A program made the position numbers and the translations under genes. A model generated the notes under the pieces. The model had not been told where the DNA came from. It worked only from the letters and a program-made list of their open reading frames with translations, and made no database searches. From Talaromyces rugulosus (lineage: Eukaryota > Ascomycota > Eurotiomycetes > Eurotiales > Trichocomaceae), in the NCBI RefSeq assembly GCF_013368755.1, contig NC_049563.1, positions 1,550,001 to 1,614,000 of the forward strand: DNA of 64,000 bases, in the 5' to 3' direction. Position 1 is the stretch's first letter. Every line of letters starts with the position of its first letter. This document shows, piece after piece, positions 21,883-32,215 of the stretch.

Positions 21883-23308
21883 TTAGATATAACTAACCTT
21901 CATGCCCATGCCAACGGTCCCCCGTATTTTTTGCCAGCCCGAGTCGGTCAACCGTCGGATTCGCTCACGCATGTCTTGTCGACTCAGAGCCATGAGTATT
22001 CCAAGTGTGAATAGAATTGTCCGCAAAAACGCCATGGGGTTGCCGACGACCGAGTGTTTGACGTTCTGCAGGATATTTCGAAGCAGGTTGTACACACCAT
22101 GCAGCCGCCGTGAAACGGGCGCTGCGGCTTTTTCTGTCTTCTTGACGTTCTTTGATGATGACGACGACGACGGTGGAAATGATGTGCGTCCTGATGCTGA
22201 CGACGATGATGATGGTTTACTGGTAGAGGATTTCTCAGTCTTGGTTGACCGCCCCTTGGCCACGCCATTCGGCCGGTTTTTCTCAATCCCATAATCTGTT
22301 TCTGTGCTTGTCCGCTTGTGGCCCGTTCCATTTTTCTGTGGCCGCTGCTCGACAGCCTCGGCCTTTTTGCGTTTCTCTTCCTCCTGTATTTGCCGCTCTA
22401 TCTCTGCCTCCTTTTCGCGCTGCAGTTCAGCGGCGCGTTGGATGCCTCGCTCCTTTTCTTCTTTGAGGTCGGTGAGGGTTTGCAGGAACGATTCCTTTCG
22501 TTCTTCGTCGAGCACTTCGCTCAGTTGAATGAATTCTGTAGCATATTCCCACTCTTCGTTTCGCGGGAGAACGTGCAGGGTGAATAACTCGATGATTTTG
22601 ACACGGGCGCTGAGGTCCTTTGGAGTATCTGTGCCGCCATTGCGGCTCAGTCGCCGTACATCGGATTCCGAGTTGTTTGCCAAATGTGCGGCGACGTCGA
22701 GGTTGGGCTGGCCGTAGGCGGAGAGATATGTTTCTAGTCGTTGTTGGTTAAGCGCTTGCGAGGCCGAGTGCGTCAATAGTAACGTTCCCCTGAGATGAAT
22801 TAGTACACGCCCCCAAAAACAAAAGCTGCAATAGAGAATTTCACACTCACAGGTTAGAGACAACGTCTGCATCAACCGAGCCCTCCCTGCCCTGGTAACC
22901 GGCTTGCACAATCTCCTCCCAGACTGTGCCGTCTCGGACCTTGGCCACCAGGGCCTTCCACTCCTTCTGGCCAAACTCGATCTTGCCGTCTTCGGGACCC
23001 AAGTCGACAATATTGCTCAGCAGTGTAATGTACAGATTCCACACTTTTATTCTGACGTTGCTCGAAGCAAAGGCGATCGGAGCGAATGCACTGTCGCCAC
23101 TGCCATTGGTCGTGGGCAGGTCCTCGGCGGTAGTAGCAGAAGGAGTTGTGGTGATGATTGGGGTGAGAGTAGTCAGCGACTCTTGCAGACGGCGCGTGAG
23201 GAATAATTGCGAGGCGGATTTGTATGTTTGAGAGCATTGCTTCGAGTTCGGCAGCGACGAGGTTGAGGCGTAGAGCGACTGCGACGACGACGACAGGTCG
23301 TTGGCCAT
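21883..23308 (-). CDS. PEX26: peroxin 26-like tail-anchored protein
   Basis: Matches by memory the filamentous-fungal Pex26, the peroxisomal anchor that recruits the Pex1-Pex6 AAA complex for recycling of import receptors. Two exons (23308 to about 22854, and about 22790 to 21883). N-terminal helical region: KQCSQTYKSASQLFLTRRLQ, VWNLYITLLSNIVDLGPEDG. Middle: RLETYLSAYGQPNLDVAAHL, IIELFTLHVLPRNEEWEYA. Then a charged coiled coil (EEKERGIQRAAELQREKEAE) and a Ser-rich linker. Near the C-terminus is a single hydrophobic segment (MAFLRTILFTLGILMALS) followed by basic residues, as in tail-anchored peroxins. An in-frame ATG 12 codons upstream (23344) is possible. The first exon shares a divergent promoter region with the nuclease gene. 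Confidence 0.75.
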
Positions 23309-24084
23309 GATGGCAACGTAAGGGCGAGTCGGTGCTTGATTCACGGGCTATGAGGGATGAGAGAGGAATGTATGTATAGTTGTAGAAAGTGTTCCAAGTG
23401 AATGAGAAGAACAGCTAAGCTGGTAGAACTGAAGCAGTTGAAAGCAGCTCGACGCAGCTTATCCTCGGCTCGGCTGGTGCGGCTGCCGCTATGCCCGATC
23501 GGGATAGCACCATCCGGGGTTCTTTCTCTCTTATAAATAAGTTGCTCATTATTTTGTCTGTTGTTTATTGTGTTGTAGTGTGTTTTGATGATTAGCTGCT
23601 GTCTAGAGAATTATGGTTGACGGGCCATGGTTCACTTGTTCTGTGGTTGATCTGTGATTGTATACCTTGAACCGGCCATGCGGAGACATCCATAAGACTG
23701 CATGTGAGGAATGCTCAGCCCAGTGCGAGCCGAAGCGCGTCTGGCATCTCAAAGCTATATTTGTGTATAGTAAGCCGGTTGTGTTAGACACCCCGAGTTC
23801 GTCAACTGGTCAGATCTGTCGGATGGGCACGTACATGTCAAGAATAAACATTGGCTTTGTTTCTGCTCACTTGAATGTTACATGTACTAATCAGATTATC
23901 CGACTTGACAAGAATTGAACATTGAAAAGTATGTAGTTGAATCTTAGTTTGACAGCAAACCCAATATCATGTCAATTATCAGGGTGAGTCACCTGGTTGT
24001 CAGCTGGGATGAATGTATTTAAATTTCCCTCCCGTTTGCATTCCCCTTCCGCTTAGCATCATCAACCCACTTTGAAAAGCACAA
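23309..24084. promoter_or_regulatory. divergent promoter region, PEX26 / CAF1-family nuclease
   Basis: 776 bases between two diverging start codons. It includes a near-perfect palindrome at 23488-23508 (GCTATgCCCGATCGGGATAGC, one unpaired base). TATA-like or CCAAT elements are not clear. No gene seen. Confidence 0.4.
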
Positions 24085-25975
24085 ATGGATGACGCCGAAT
24101 GGGACACGGTAACCGTCCAAACATGGTCTCTCCATTTACCAGAGATCCTGCAGCACCTCAGCAGCTGCAGCTTCGTGGCTCTTGACTTTGAGTTCTCTGG
24201 CATTGCCGCACAAAGACCCTTTGACTCGGCTCGCCGTGTGGCTCCTCTCCAAGAGCGATATGCGGACATCAAAGAAGCCGCCGAGAAATTCCAGATTCTG
24301 CAGGTAGGCCTGACGATTGCCCATGAAGACCCTGTGTCAGGTAGGATCTAAGTCGCATGATGCATTTTGTGTAAAGTCGTTGATGTCAGAGAACAAGGAA
24401 CATACACACTCAAGCCGTACAACGTGCATCTCAGCCCGCTGGTCGACCCGATACTAGGAATCGATCGCATATTCAGCATATCAAGTGGCGGTGATTAACT
24501 CTCTGAGCTACTACTGTTCTCTAGCATATACTAAGCGGCAATATATAAATTTTTTAGCGATTCAATTTCTTCTGAAAACAAACTTCAGAATAGATACCCC
24601 ATTCACTCAAGGCGTGCGGTACTTGACGCAAAAGGAGGAAGAGCTGGCTATCAAAGAGGCTTGCAAACACAGTAGCCATTCTCGAAGCGAAACAGTTGTG
24701 CAGATGAAACTTTCCAAAAAAGAGAATGCGGAATCTGTGGCCTTTCTTGCTGTGGTCCGAAAGGATATCGATGAATGGGTGGCTGGCGGCGAGGTAAGTT
24801 GAAGCACAGCTTGGTTTTGGGGAATGTTATAGCTGAAAAGGAGAGGGGAAAAAAAAAGAGAGCGGCGGATTACTTGAATGTTCCATCTCGACAATCCAAA
24901 ATGTTCAAGGGTAAGCCCACTGTGACAAGCTTGAATCGGTTTCAGAAGCGGCTTGTGCATCAGCTGGTCGAAACGGAATATCCTTTGCTTACGACAGTTG
25001 GGAGAAACGATTTTGTAACGATTACGCGATACGACGAGAAGCGAGAAGAAGGAATTCTTCAGCAAAAGACCCAGCGTGCTGAAAAGCGTCTGATCGAGCA
25101 GAGAGGTTTCCGATGGATCATTGAAGCGCTCACGGGAGGCGATCTTTCTCAGCTAGAGGCAAAAATATTCGACCCTGTGGTTCTGGATTGTGGAAATCTT
25201 TCTAGGGAAACAGCTGTTAAGAACTTTGCAGAGAGTCTCAAGGCAAACCTTCAAAAGAACAGACCGCCTGTTGTCGGACACAACCTTTTCACCGATGTCG
25301 TCTACATGTGGCAGTGTTTCTTCGGCGAACTGCCGGATCGTGTGGAAGACTTTGTCAAGCTGGTGCATGCCAAGTTCCCTCTACTCATTGACACAAAATA
25401 CATGTTCACGCATGACTGCGGCGACGTCAACCCTATTGCGTCGCTGGGGAGTATGGACGAAGCTCTCAAAGGCATCACGGATCCAGAGATTGGTGAGTAG
25501 TAGACACTTCTGATGATAGATCCTGGCTAACCAAAACCTAGTGATTGATGCAAAGCACACTCGCTATCGACGAGCACAGCATCTGCATGAAGCCGGATAC
25601 GACAGCTTTTTAACCGCAAAGAACTTTATCAAACAAGCCAGCCAGCTGCCCCAGGCTCGACGTCGCACGACAGCAGAACCACAAATTCCTAAGACCAAAC
25701 CAACGCATCAACCGATAGTAGTAGATGTTGTGAAAAAACCAGCAGCACCTTTGAAGGGCTTGTCTTTTGCCGAGCTGCAGTCAAAGTTTGCTCATCAGAA
25801 CCTATTCGACACGCTCCCTGAAGACACGGACAGCCCCGACGAGTCAGATGAAACGAGCGACGATGAGGCGAAGTTGATTCCACCCTTTTCTTCTCCTGTT
25901 TGGAAAGTCTACGGTAATAAACTACGCGTGTTTGGGACAAGTGAGAGAGTGTGCGCATTGGACGGCGAGACGTGA
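24085..25975 (+). CDS. CAF1-family ribonuclease (PARN/Triman-like deadenylase)
   Basis: Predicted DEDDh 3'-5' exonuclease acting on poly(A) or small-RNA tails. Start ATG 24085. Motif I is VALDFEFSGI (Asp, Glu). The family's helical insert follows (DTPFTQGVRYLTQKEEELA). Motif II is PPVVGHNLFTDVVYMWQCFF (Asp). Motif III is HEAGYDSFLTA, the H-x-A-x-Y-D pattern, so all four acidic residues and the His are present. Introns are inferred near 24342-24393, 24490-24567, 24796-24850 and 25494-25541. The C-terminal tail is basic then acidic (DTDSPDESDETSDDEAK). It diverges from PEX26. Resemblance to fission-yeast Triman or mammalian PARN/PNLDC1 is a family-level inference. Confidence 0.85.
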
Positions 25976-26460
25976 TTTGAAGCGAGGGAGGAGTGTTAGA
26001 GGGAACGGCATTTGAAGATTTTGCATCAGCATATCAATTGATCTTGGTGGCGCAGCTAATTATCATTATTGCATTTTGAAATCTTGACAGATGAAAAACA
26101 ATAGGAAATACTAAGATAAAATAAATAAGAATGTGCGCAGCGTCTATCTAACCGTACACCTTGAAAAAGAAGGTACCGCTAGCGAAAAATGGCTGCAATG
26201 CTCGGTCTGAGCACCACTAAATGGTCAACAGGTTGTGGCGGAAAGTAACAACCAGGTGATGATAAGGATGGGTGCTGTAGAGAAGAAGAAGAAGAAGAAG
26301 AAGGAGAAAAGAGAAAATTGAATTTGGTTTTGGGCTTTGGCTGGTCACGCCGCGGCTAGCCGTGTCGGGACTAGCGCCGAACGGACCGGACGAGCTGTGA
26401 ACTTTTTCTCGCGAGTCTCCGTGTTGGCGACGGCGGAAATCTGGCAAGACAGACGTGAAC
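25976..26460. other. intergenic
   Basis: 3' flank of the nuclease gene and promoter of the mL46 gene. An (AGA)n run lies at 26281-26304. No gene. Confidence 0.4.
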
Positions 26461-27630
26461 ATGTCGTCTGGATCCAATAGTGCGCGGAAAATCGCAGGGC
26501 TTCTGCGTAAGTTTCTCCCCCTTGTGTCTAATTGGGTTTCTTTTCTGTTTTCTAGGAGCGTGGCCGATAGCTGACTTGTTTCTTCCTAGGCCCGTCAACA
26601 TTTGATGCCGCAATTTGCAGAAGCTGTCAACAGACAATCAGCCCCGGCCGGCGCAACTACGCCTCAGCAGCATCGACAGTTGCCGGGTCCGACATTCAAA
26701 ATGCAGAGATCCCTCTTGCATCCAGCTCCGAGGCGGTGACGCCCTCGTTCACGCTCAAAGCCGGCATTGTGCTCTCGCGCCCTCCGCAAATCACTCGCGA
26801 CCTGACCCCGTTCGAGAAGGCGTTTTACTTTTACCAACGACGACTGAACGAGCGGTTAGCGCTCCCTTTTACCCGATATTTTTATTTCAAGCGCGGAACG
26901 CCGGCGGACGAGGACTGGAAGAGAAAGTACAAGGACCGCACGACTGCGTCTCGCGACATTGGCAAGTACAATGCGTACACCAAGGAGGCGTGGAACGACG
27001 AGCTTCTGCTTGGCGCGGCCGAGTCGGAACCGACCCATCAGACTGAGATGCTGTTGCAGGATGCAGAGGTGGTCACTACGACGTCGTCCGAGGGAAACAC
27101 GACCAAGAAAGTGGACATTCAGCGACCGTTGCCGAGAGTCACGGAAGCCGACCAGGCAAACGACCAAAAGAGTCTCGATCGTCTTCTCCAGAGAACTTTG
27201 TACCTTCTCGTTCAGACGAAGGAGGGATACTGGAAGTTTCCCAGCTCACACATTGGGCTTGAAGAGAACTTGCGCGGCGTATGTTTTTTTTCTCTCTCTA
27301 TCGATTCCGCAAACTAACATTAAACAGGCCGCTGAGCGCACCCTCTCCGAATCCGCCGGTATCAACATGAACACCTGGTTTGTCGGCTTCCACCCGATCG
27401 GACACCACGCGTACTCGTTCAAGGCACCGAAACCCGACGAAAAGAGCCAAGAACTGGTGGCCGGCGAAAAGACTTTTTTCATCAAGGGCCGCATCATGGG
27501 CGGACAGGCGGATCTTAGCAGCAACACGCTGGACATCAAGGACTACAAATGGCTTGCCAAGGAGGAGATTTCCAAGTATGTGCTGCCGCAGTACTATAGC
27601 AGCGTGAAGAACATGCTTGCAGAGCGGTGA
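26461..27630 (+). CDS. MRPL17: mitochondrial large-subunit ribosomal protein mL46
   Basis: Structural protein of the mitochondrial 54S ribosomal subunit (yeast Mrpl17), with a Nudix-like C-terminal fold without Nudix catalysis. Exons 26461-26506, 26590-27278 and 27328-27630 give 345 residues. The N-terminus (MSSGSNSARKIAGLLRPSTF...RRNYASA) looks like a mitochondrial presequence. Family blocks: AGIVLSRPPQITRDLTPFEKAFYFYQRRLNERL, TLYLLVQTKEGYWKFPSS, AAERTLSESAGINMNTWFVG, HPIGHH, FFIKGRIMGGQADLS and YKWLAKEEISKYV. Complete and in usual order. Confidence 0.93.
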
Positions 27631-28128
27631 TTTGGAAAATTTTTCCCCCTTAGATGTAACTTGTAAAGTAGTATATCATTGAATACGGCGTTTCTTAATA
27701 CATAACTATTTCTCTTTGTCATTGATTTAATTGATGTCCGACCTAACAACAAACTTTGAAGCTCCAAGTAAACAATCTTCAATTGAATCAACTGACTGCT
27801 GTTGAATTATCAATGCATCTTTTAAACATTTGAAAAGGCAGTCAACTCAACGCATAGACAGTCGCATCCCCGGCGTTAAGCTTATCGCCTAAAGTGCGAT
27901 GGAGATAAACGAAGAACTAACAACTAGTTCGACGAGCCATTGGCCGCTGATTCATTCGGCGATACAGATTATGTTGATCTTGGAAGATGTAAAGTACTAC
28001 TAACGGAGAATTTATTTATCGGTGGGACCCTCTAGGCACAAATACAGCCCCTCGATTTTCAGTGTCCTGTTTACACACCCCGCATCTGGATCAATTGAAG
28101 ATAGATACTATACTCGGAAAACGACATC
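27631..28128. other. intergenic
   Basis: AT-rich DNA between the mL46 3' end and the aldo-keto reductase. No gene. Confidence 0.4.
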
Positions 28129-29303
28129 ATGGCCGAACTCCCCCCGCTGTTCAAGCAGCGTTTCGACGAAACCAAAGTTTCGTATGCGCAACTAGGCTCG
28201 TCTGGGCTGCGCGTCTCAGTGCCCATCCTGGGCGGCATGTCCTTTGGCCACAAGGACTGGCGCGCCTGGCTCGAAGACGACGAAGAAAAAGTCGGCAAGT
28301 TGCTCAAGGGCGCATACGACCGGGGCCTCAACACCTGGGACACAGCCAACGCTTATTCGGGGGGAGTCAGTGAGGAGATGATCGGGCGAGCGATCCGGAA
28401 ATTCGAGATTCCGCGGCATAAGCTGGTGCTCATGACCAAATGCTACTTTCCGGCCGTGGAGCAGCCAGCGGTGCGGTACTTGTCGTATCCAGAGCATTTT
28501 ACGGGGCATAAGGACTATGTCAATCAGTATGGGCTGTCGCGCGCGGCCATTTTTAATGCGGTGAATGCGTCGCTGGAGCGGCTGCAGACGGACTATATCG
28601 ATCTTCTTCAAATCCACGTACGTAGGTTTATATCCTTTGAAATAGTTTCCACTGACTTGAATGATTTTATACGTACGTAGCGTTTCGACTATACCGTCCC
28701 GCCCGAGGAGACAATGAAAGCCCTGCACGATCTGGTCGAGTCCGGAAAGGTGCGATATATCGGCGCCAGTTCGATGTGGACATGTAAGTGATACTCTACT
28801 TGTTTTTATATTTCTACTAATCCACGCAAGACCAATTTGCTCAATTGCAGTTCATCGCCGAGAAGCGCGGGTGGACCAAGTTCATCAGCATGCAAAACCA
28901 CTACTCCCTGCTATACCGCGAAGAAGAGCGCGAGATGAACAAGTTCTGCGATGAGACTGGGGTCGGCCGGATTCCCTGGGGCCCTCTCAACAGCGGCATT
29001 CTGGCACGCCCACTGTCACAACAGGGCAAGACGGACCGATGGCAGGAGTCCAAGAGGGAGTTTAGTGCGGCGGACCAGGAGATTGTGCGTCGCGTCGAGG
29101 AAGTTGCCGGTAAAAAGGGCTGGACGATGAGTCAGGTGGCGCTGGCGTGGATTATTCAAAAGAAGACGACCCCGATTGTCGGGTTCAGCAGCCTGGAGCG
29201 ACTGGATGAGGCGGTCGAGGTCAAGGGCAAGACGCTGACAGAGGACGAGGTCAGGTATCTCGAGGAGCCGTACCAGCCCAAGCCTATCCAGGGACACAAA
29301 TAA
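28129..29303 (+). CDS. aldo-keto reductase (first copy)
   Basis: Cytosolic NADPH-dependent (alpha/beta)8-barrel reductase of the YakC / versiconal-hemiacetal-reductase-like group common in fungi. Exons 28129-28617, 28681-28783 and 28831-29303 give 354 residues. Visible motifs: [19 protein letters not shown], then [19 protein letters not shown] (catalytic Asp and Tyr), VLMTKCYF (catalytic Lys), [12 protein letters not shown] (catalytic His), [21 protein letters not shown] and [18 protein letters not shown]. The tetrad is complete. The second exon-3 boundary reads SSMWTYQFAQLQF. A paralogue lies at 47-48.3 kb on the other strand. Substrate unknown. Confidence 0.92.
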
Positions 29304-31387
29304 AGTCTAGGCTAATGACATGCTACATAAGTGGCAATTGCTGGCTGTATAAGAACATGTCGTTCTGTGAAAGCATTTGATACAAGTACTCGCTGCCAGT
29401 TACCCAAACAGGCAAGTGGCTGAATCCGAGTATTATTATTATTATTAGATCGCATATCACTTGGTCAGACAACAAAAAGCCGAGATACGTAGTACATGTA
29501 TGTACGTACTAGTCATATGATTATCCCATGATCTATACGATCGGTATTATACATCTGCAGGGAAAGCCCTACGGCCCACTATGTACAATACCAAGTAGAC
29601 GAGAAACAACATTATAGGCCGCCATTGCCATCGATGGCGTGGAGAAGCCTAATTTAAGCACAAGACATGCTCTGGCCATAGTAGACTCGCCTCCATGGGC
29701 AAAAGCCAATCACGGCGTGTCGCAGGCGCTCAGCTCGAGGCAGCAGTGAAACCATCTGCGCGTGTTCAAATAAGAATGGGAGAAGCGAGATGGAATCGCC
29801 TGCATGAATCGCGTCTGCTCCACACACACGCCACTTTGCTGATTAGTATTAAATATGTTGTATCGTCATGATCTGTGCCACAGTCTTGTCGGAGCCACGG
29901 CGTCGGGATTTGCCCTAATTTGCATAGCACCATCCAGGACGGCGGCTCCGATCGCCTTTTCCTAAATTATTTCGAACGCGACCGGTCTTATTTGTAACCA
30001 ACTTACATGCATTGTCAATTTTCGACCAGTCAAAAAAACACACACACACAATAGGTTGCTTGCGAATCACGACGGCGAATGGACTGCGGCTGTGCTGGTC
30101 AAACGAAGCGCGATGATACGCCTGTTCCTGGCGGGAGGATTGGCCCTAGTTTCGCTAGCACAACAGACGGTGGCAAGCAGCAATCCATTCGATGCAATGT
30201 TCAGCTGTGTCTGGGAGTGATCTTGAAGCTTATGGAGCTCGTTGGGTTCAGTCGGCTCAGCAGGGTGCGCCACCCGGGATAGACGTAGTCAAGCAAAAAG
30301 GATCAATAAATAATTCGGCGGGAAATGATAAGTTATTATTTATTGGGATTGCTTTGTACCAATTTTAATTCTTATTATTGTTATTTCTTCTTCTTCTTCT
30401 TCTTCTTCTTCTTCTTCTTTATTCTCTCCTGATACTGCTACACATCAATTTGCTTCCGTTTGCGGCTATCAAAGGGACTCGGCATTATTCTCCCTCATTT
30501 CGGCGTCGCATACTTGCATCTCACTATACACATCTTTTTTCTTTTTTTCCGGAACTACAAGACTTGCTTATTTCGATTGTGCTGCAATCCCAACAAGCCA
30601 AGGTACGTACGTGATGTGATGCGCGTGTGATGCTCCGTCTTACCTCATCGTGTCTCTGTCTGTGTCTTTTCTTGTCCTTCTTCCTCGCCCACAACACCTC
30701 AGCAAACAAACCCTGCCGCATCCGTCTTCGGATCGCATATACCGCTGGATAATCGCTGTCCTTTCAGGATTATTAGTAGCATACTGTATACGCCGAGCTT
30801 GATGCTGCGCTGGCTCCACCTTCCGCTTCGGGCTATTCCGTTTTCGACCATCTCGAGTCAAGCTGTTCAGGGCGCGTCGTCTTGTCTTGTTCTCGTCTCT
30901 GAGCATATCCATATCCTGCGTCCATTCCTGCATTCTCGTGCCATTCCTTGCTAACATCTCCTGCATGTGATAGCCAGGGCCCCTGTACGGGAAAAGGGAA
31001 ATAAAAAGAAAAAAGAAAAAAGAAAAAACAAAGAAAAAGAAAACAACCGCGCTCTGTCCGAGCTCTAGTGCTGTCAGCAGCCTCACTTTCAACTCGCCTA
31101 TAGCTTGCTTGCCGGCGGCTATTGGGATAACCACACGGATCTCCTGACTCTTACAGGTCTCTCTGCATGTCAAAAGAAGCAATTGATTGATCTGAACTTT
31201 TGCAAACTGCTTCTCCTGCTGCTTCTTCTGTCTTGCTTGTCGGCGAATGCACAGGCAAACCACGCCCAAATCACCCGCTGACCAGGGCCTTGAACGTTAG
31301 TCGGGCTGCCTTGAGTCGCCGGAATCAGCGACTGATTCAAAAAAAAAGCACACAGATATTAAACCTTTTCCCTCTGTCTGCACAACA
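29304..31387. other. 2.1-kb intergenic region
   Basis: No supported gene. It contains a (TTC)n tract at 30386-30419, (TTA)n near 29431-29446, (AC)n at 30040-30050, and two imperfect 27-bp direct repeats (29906-29932 and 30137-30163, 21 of 27 equal). The part from 30400 on is pyrimidine-rich and could be the leader of the DUF1349 gene. Long minus frames here (30640-31269) are low-complexity. Confidence 0.5.
30386..30419. repeat. (TTC)n microsatellite
   Basis: About eleven uninterrupted TTC units in the intergenic DNA upstream of the DUF1349 gene. Confidence 0.8.
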
Positions 31388-32215
31388 ATGCCGCCGGATC
31401 GCTCTTCTTTCTCGGCCCTGAACCTGCCGCCCAGCTTCTCGCTGCCGATCTGCATGGACTACTTCACGCTCTCTGCAGGGCCAAACACAAATCTGTGGAG
31501 GAAACCGCCGAATGGAGATACCTCGACAGCGCCCATGGTGTTCACCTCGCTACGCCGCCCCTTTGTAGTCGCCGAGGTGACCATCAGCGCCGACTGGGAA
31601 ATGGAATGGGACCAAGGCGGGCTCGTCATTTTCGCAGGCAGCGCCCCGGGCCAGTCTTCTGTCGTCGAACCTCTCCCATTTTCTGGTGGTGGTGGTGGCA
31701 GCCACCACCACCACCACCACCGCGGCACGCGCAACTCGGCATTTTCCCGGTCTTGCAAATGGGTCAAAGCCGGAATGGAGTTTTCGTCAGGCACTGTGAA
31801 TGCCTCATCGGTCAGCGCGACCTCGGACGGGGCCGACTGGTGTCTGTCGCCGTTGGCCATGCCCAATATCCCGACCAACATCACATCGCTGCGCATCAAG
31901 CTCGAGCGTGTCGGCCACTCGCTCTGGATCTGGTACCAGATCCCGTCGCTGTCGCCGTACGCCGTGACCCCCGGCGCTGTGGGTAGCACGTGGAAGAAAC
32001 TGCGCGAAGTCACTTGGTTTTTCTACGGGGTCGAGGACAAATGCGTCCATGTGGGTGTCTATGCCAGCCGTCCGACCAGCATCCAGCGCGGAGGCACCGT
32101 GTGGGAAGCAATGAACGGAGTGCGAAACGACGCGTCCGTTGGCGACGACGGCGGTGGCAGCGGTGGCGGCGGCAACAAGCTGGTGGTGGAATTTGAGGAC
32201 CTAGAGATTTTTTGA
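31388..32215 (+). CDS. DUF1349 (concanavalin-A-like fold) protein
   Basis: Intronless, 275 residues. The body matches the DUF1349 jelly-roll family: MDYFTLSAGPNTNLWRKPP, VTISADWEMEWDQGGLVIF, CKWVKAGMEFSSGTVNASSV, DWCLSPLAM, RVGHSLWIWYQ, and REVTWFFYGVEDKCVHVGVYASRP. Such proteins are of unknown function; the bacterial relatives are linked to carbohydrate-type binding folds. Between two strands (residues about 100-111) lies Gly5-Ser-His6, and near the C-terminus there is another Gly-rich run (DGGGSGGGGN). These are insertions in loops, not part of the fold. No signal peptide. The start is the first ATG after a pyrimidine-rich leader. Confidence 0.85.
   Translation: MPPDRSSFSALNLPPSFSLPICMDYFTLSAGPNTNLWRKPPNGDTSTAPMVFTSLRRPFVVAEVTISADWEMEWDQGGLVIFAGSAPGQSSVVEPLPFSGGGGGSHHHHHHRGTRNSAFSRSCKWVKAGMEFSSGTVNASSVSATSDGADWCLSPLAMPNIPTNITSLRIKLERVGHSLWIWYQIPSLSPYAVTPGAVGSTWKKLREVTWFFYGVEDKCVHVGVYASRPTSIQRGGTVWEAMNGVRNDASVGDDGGGSGGGGNKLVVEFEDLEIF

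Noticed and set aside
30640..31269. 209-codon minus frame before the DUF1349 gene
   Set aside because: Low-complexity (Phe run from an AAAAGAAAAA tract), no similarity recognised, and it overlaps the probable leader of the plus-strand gene.
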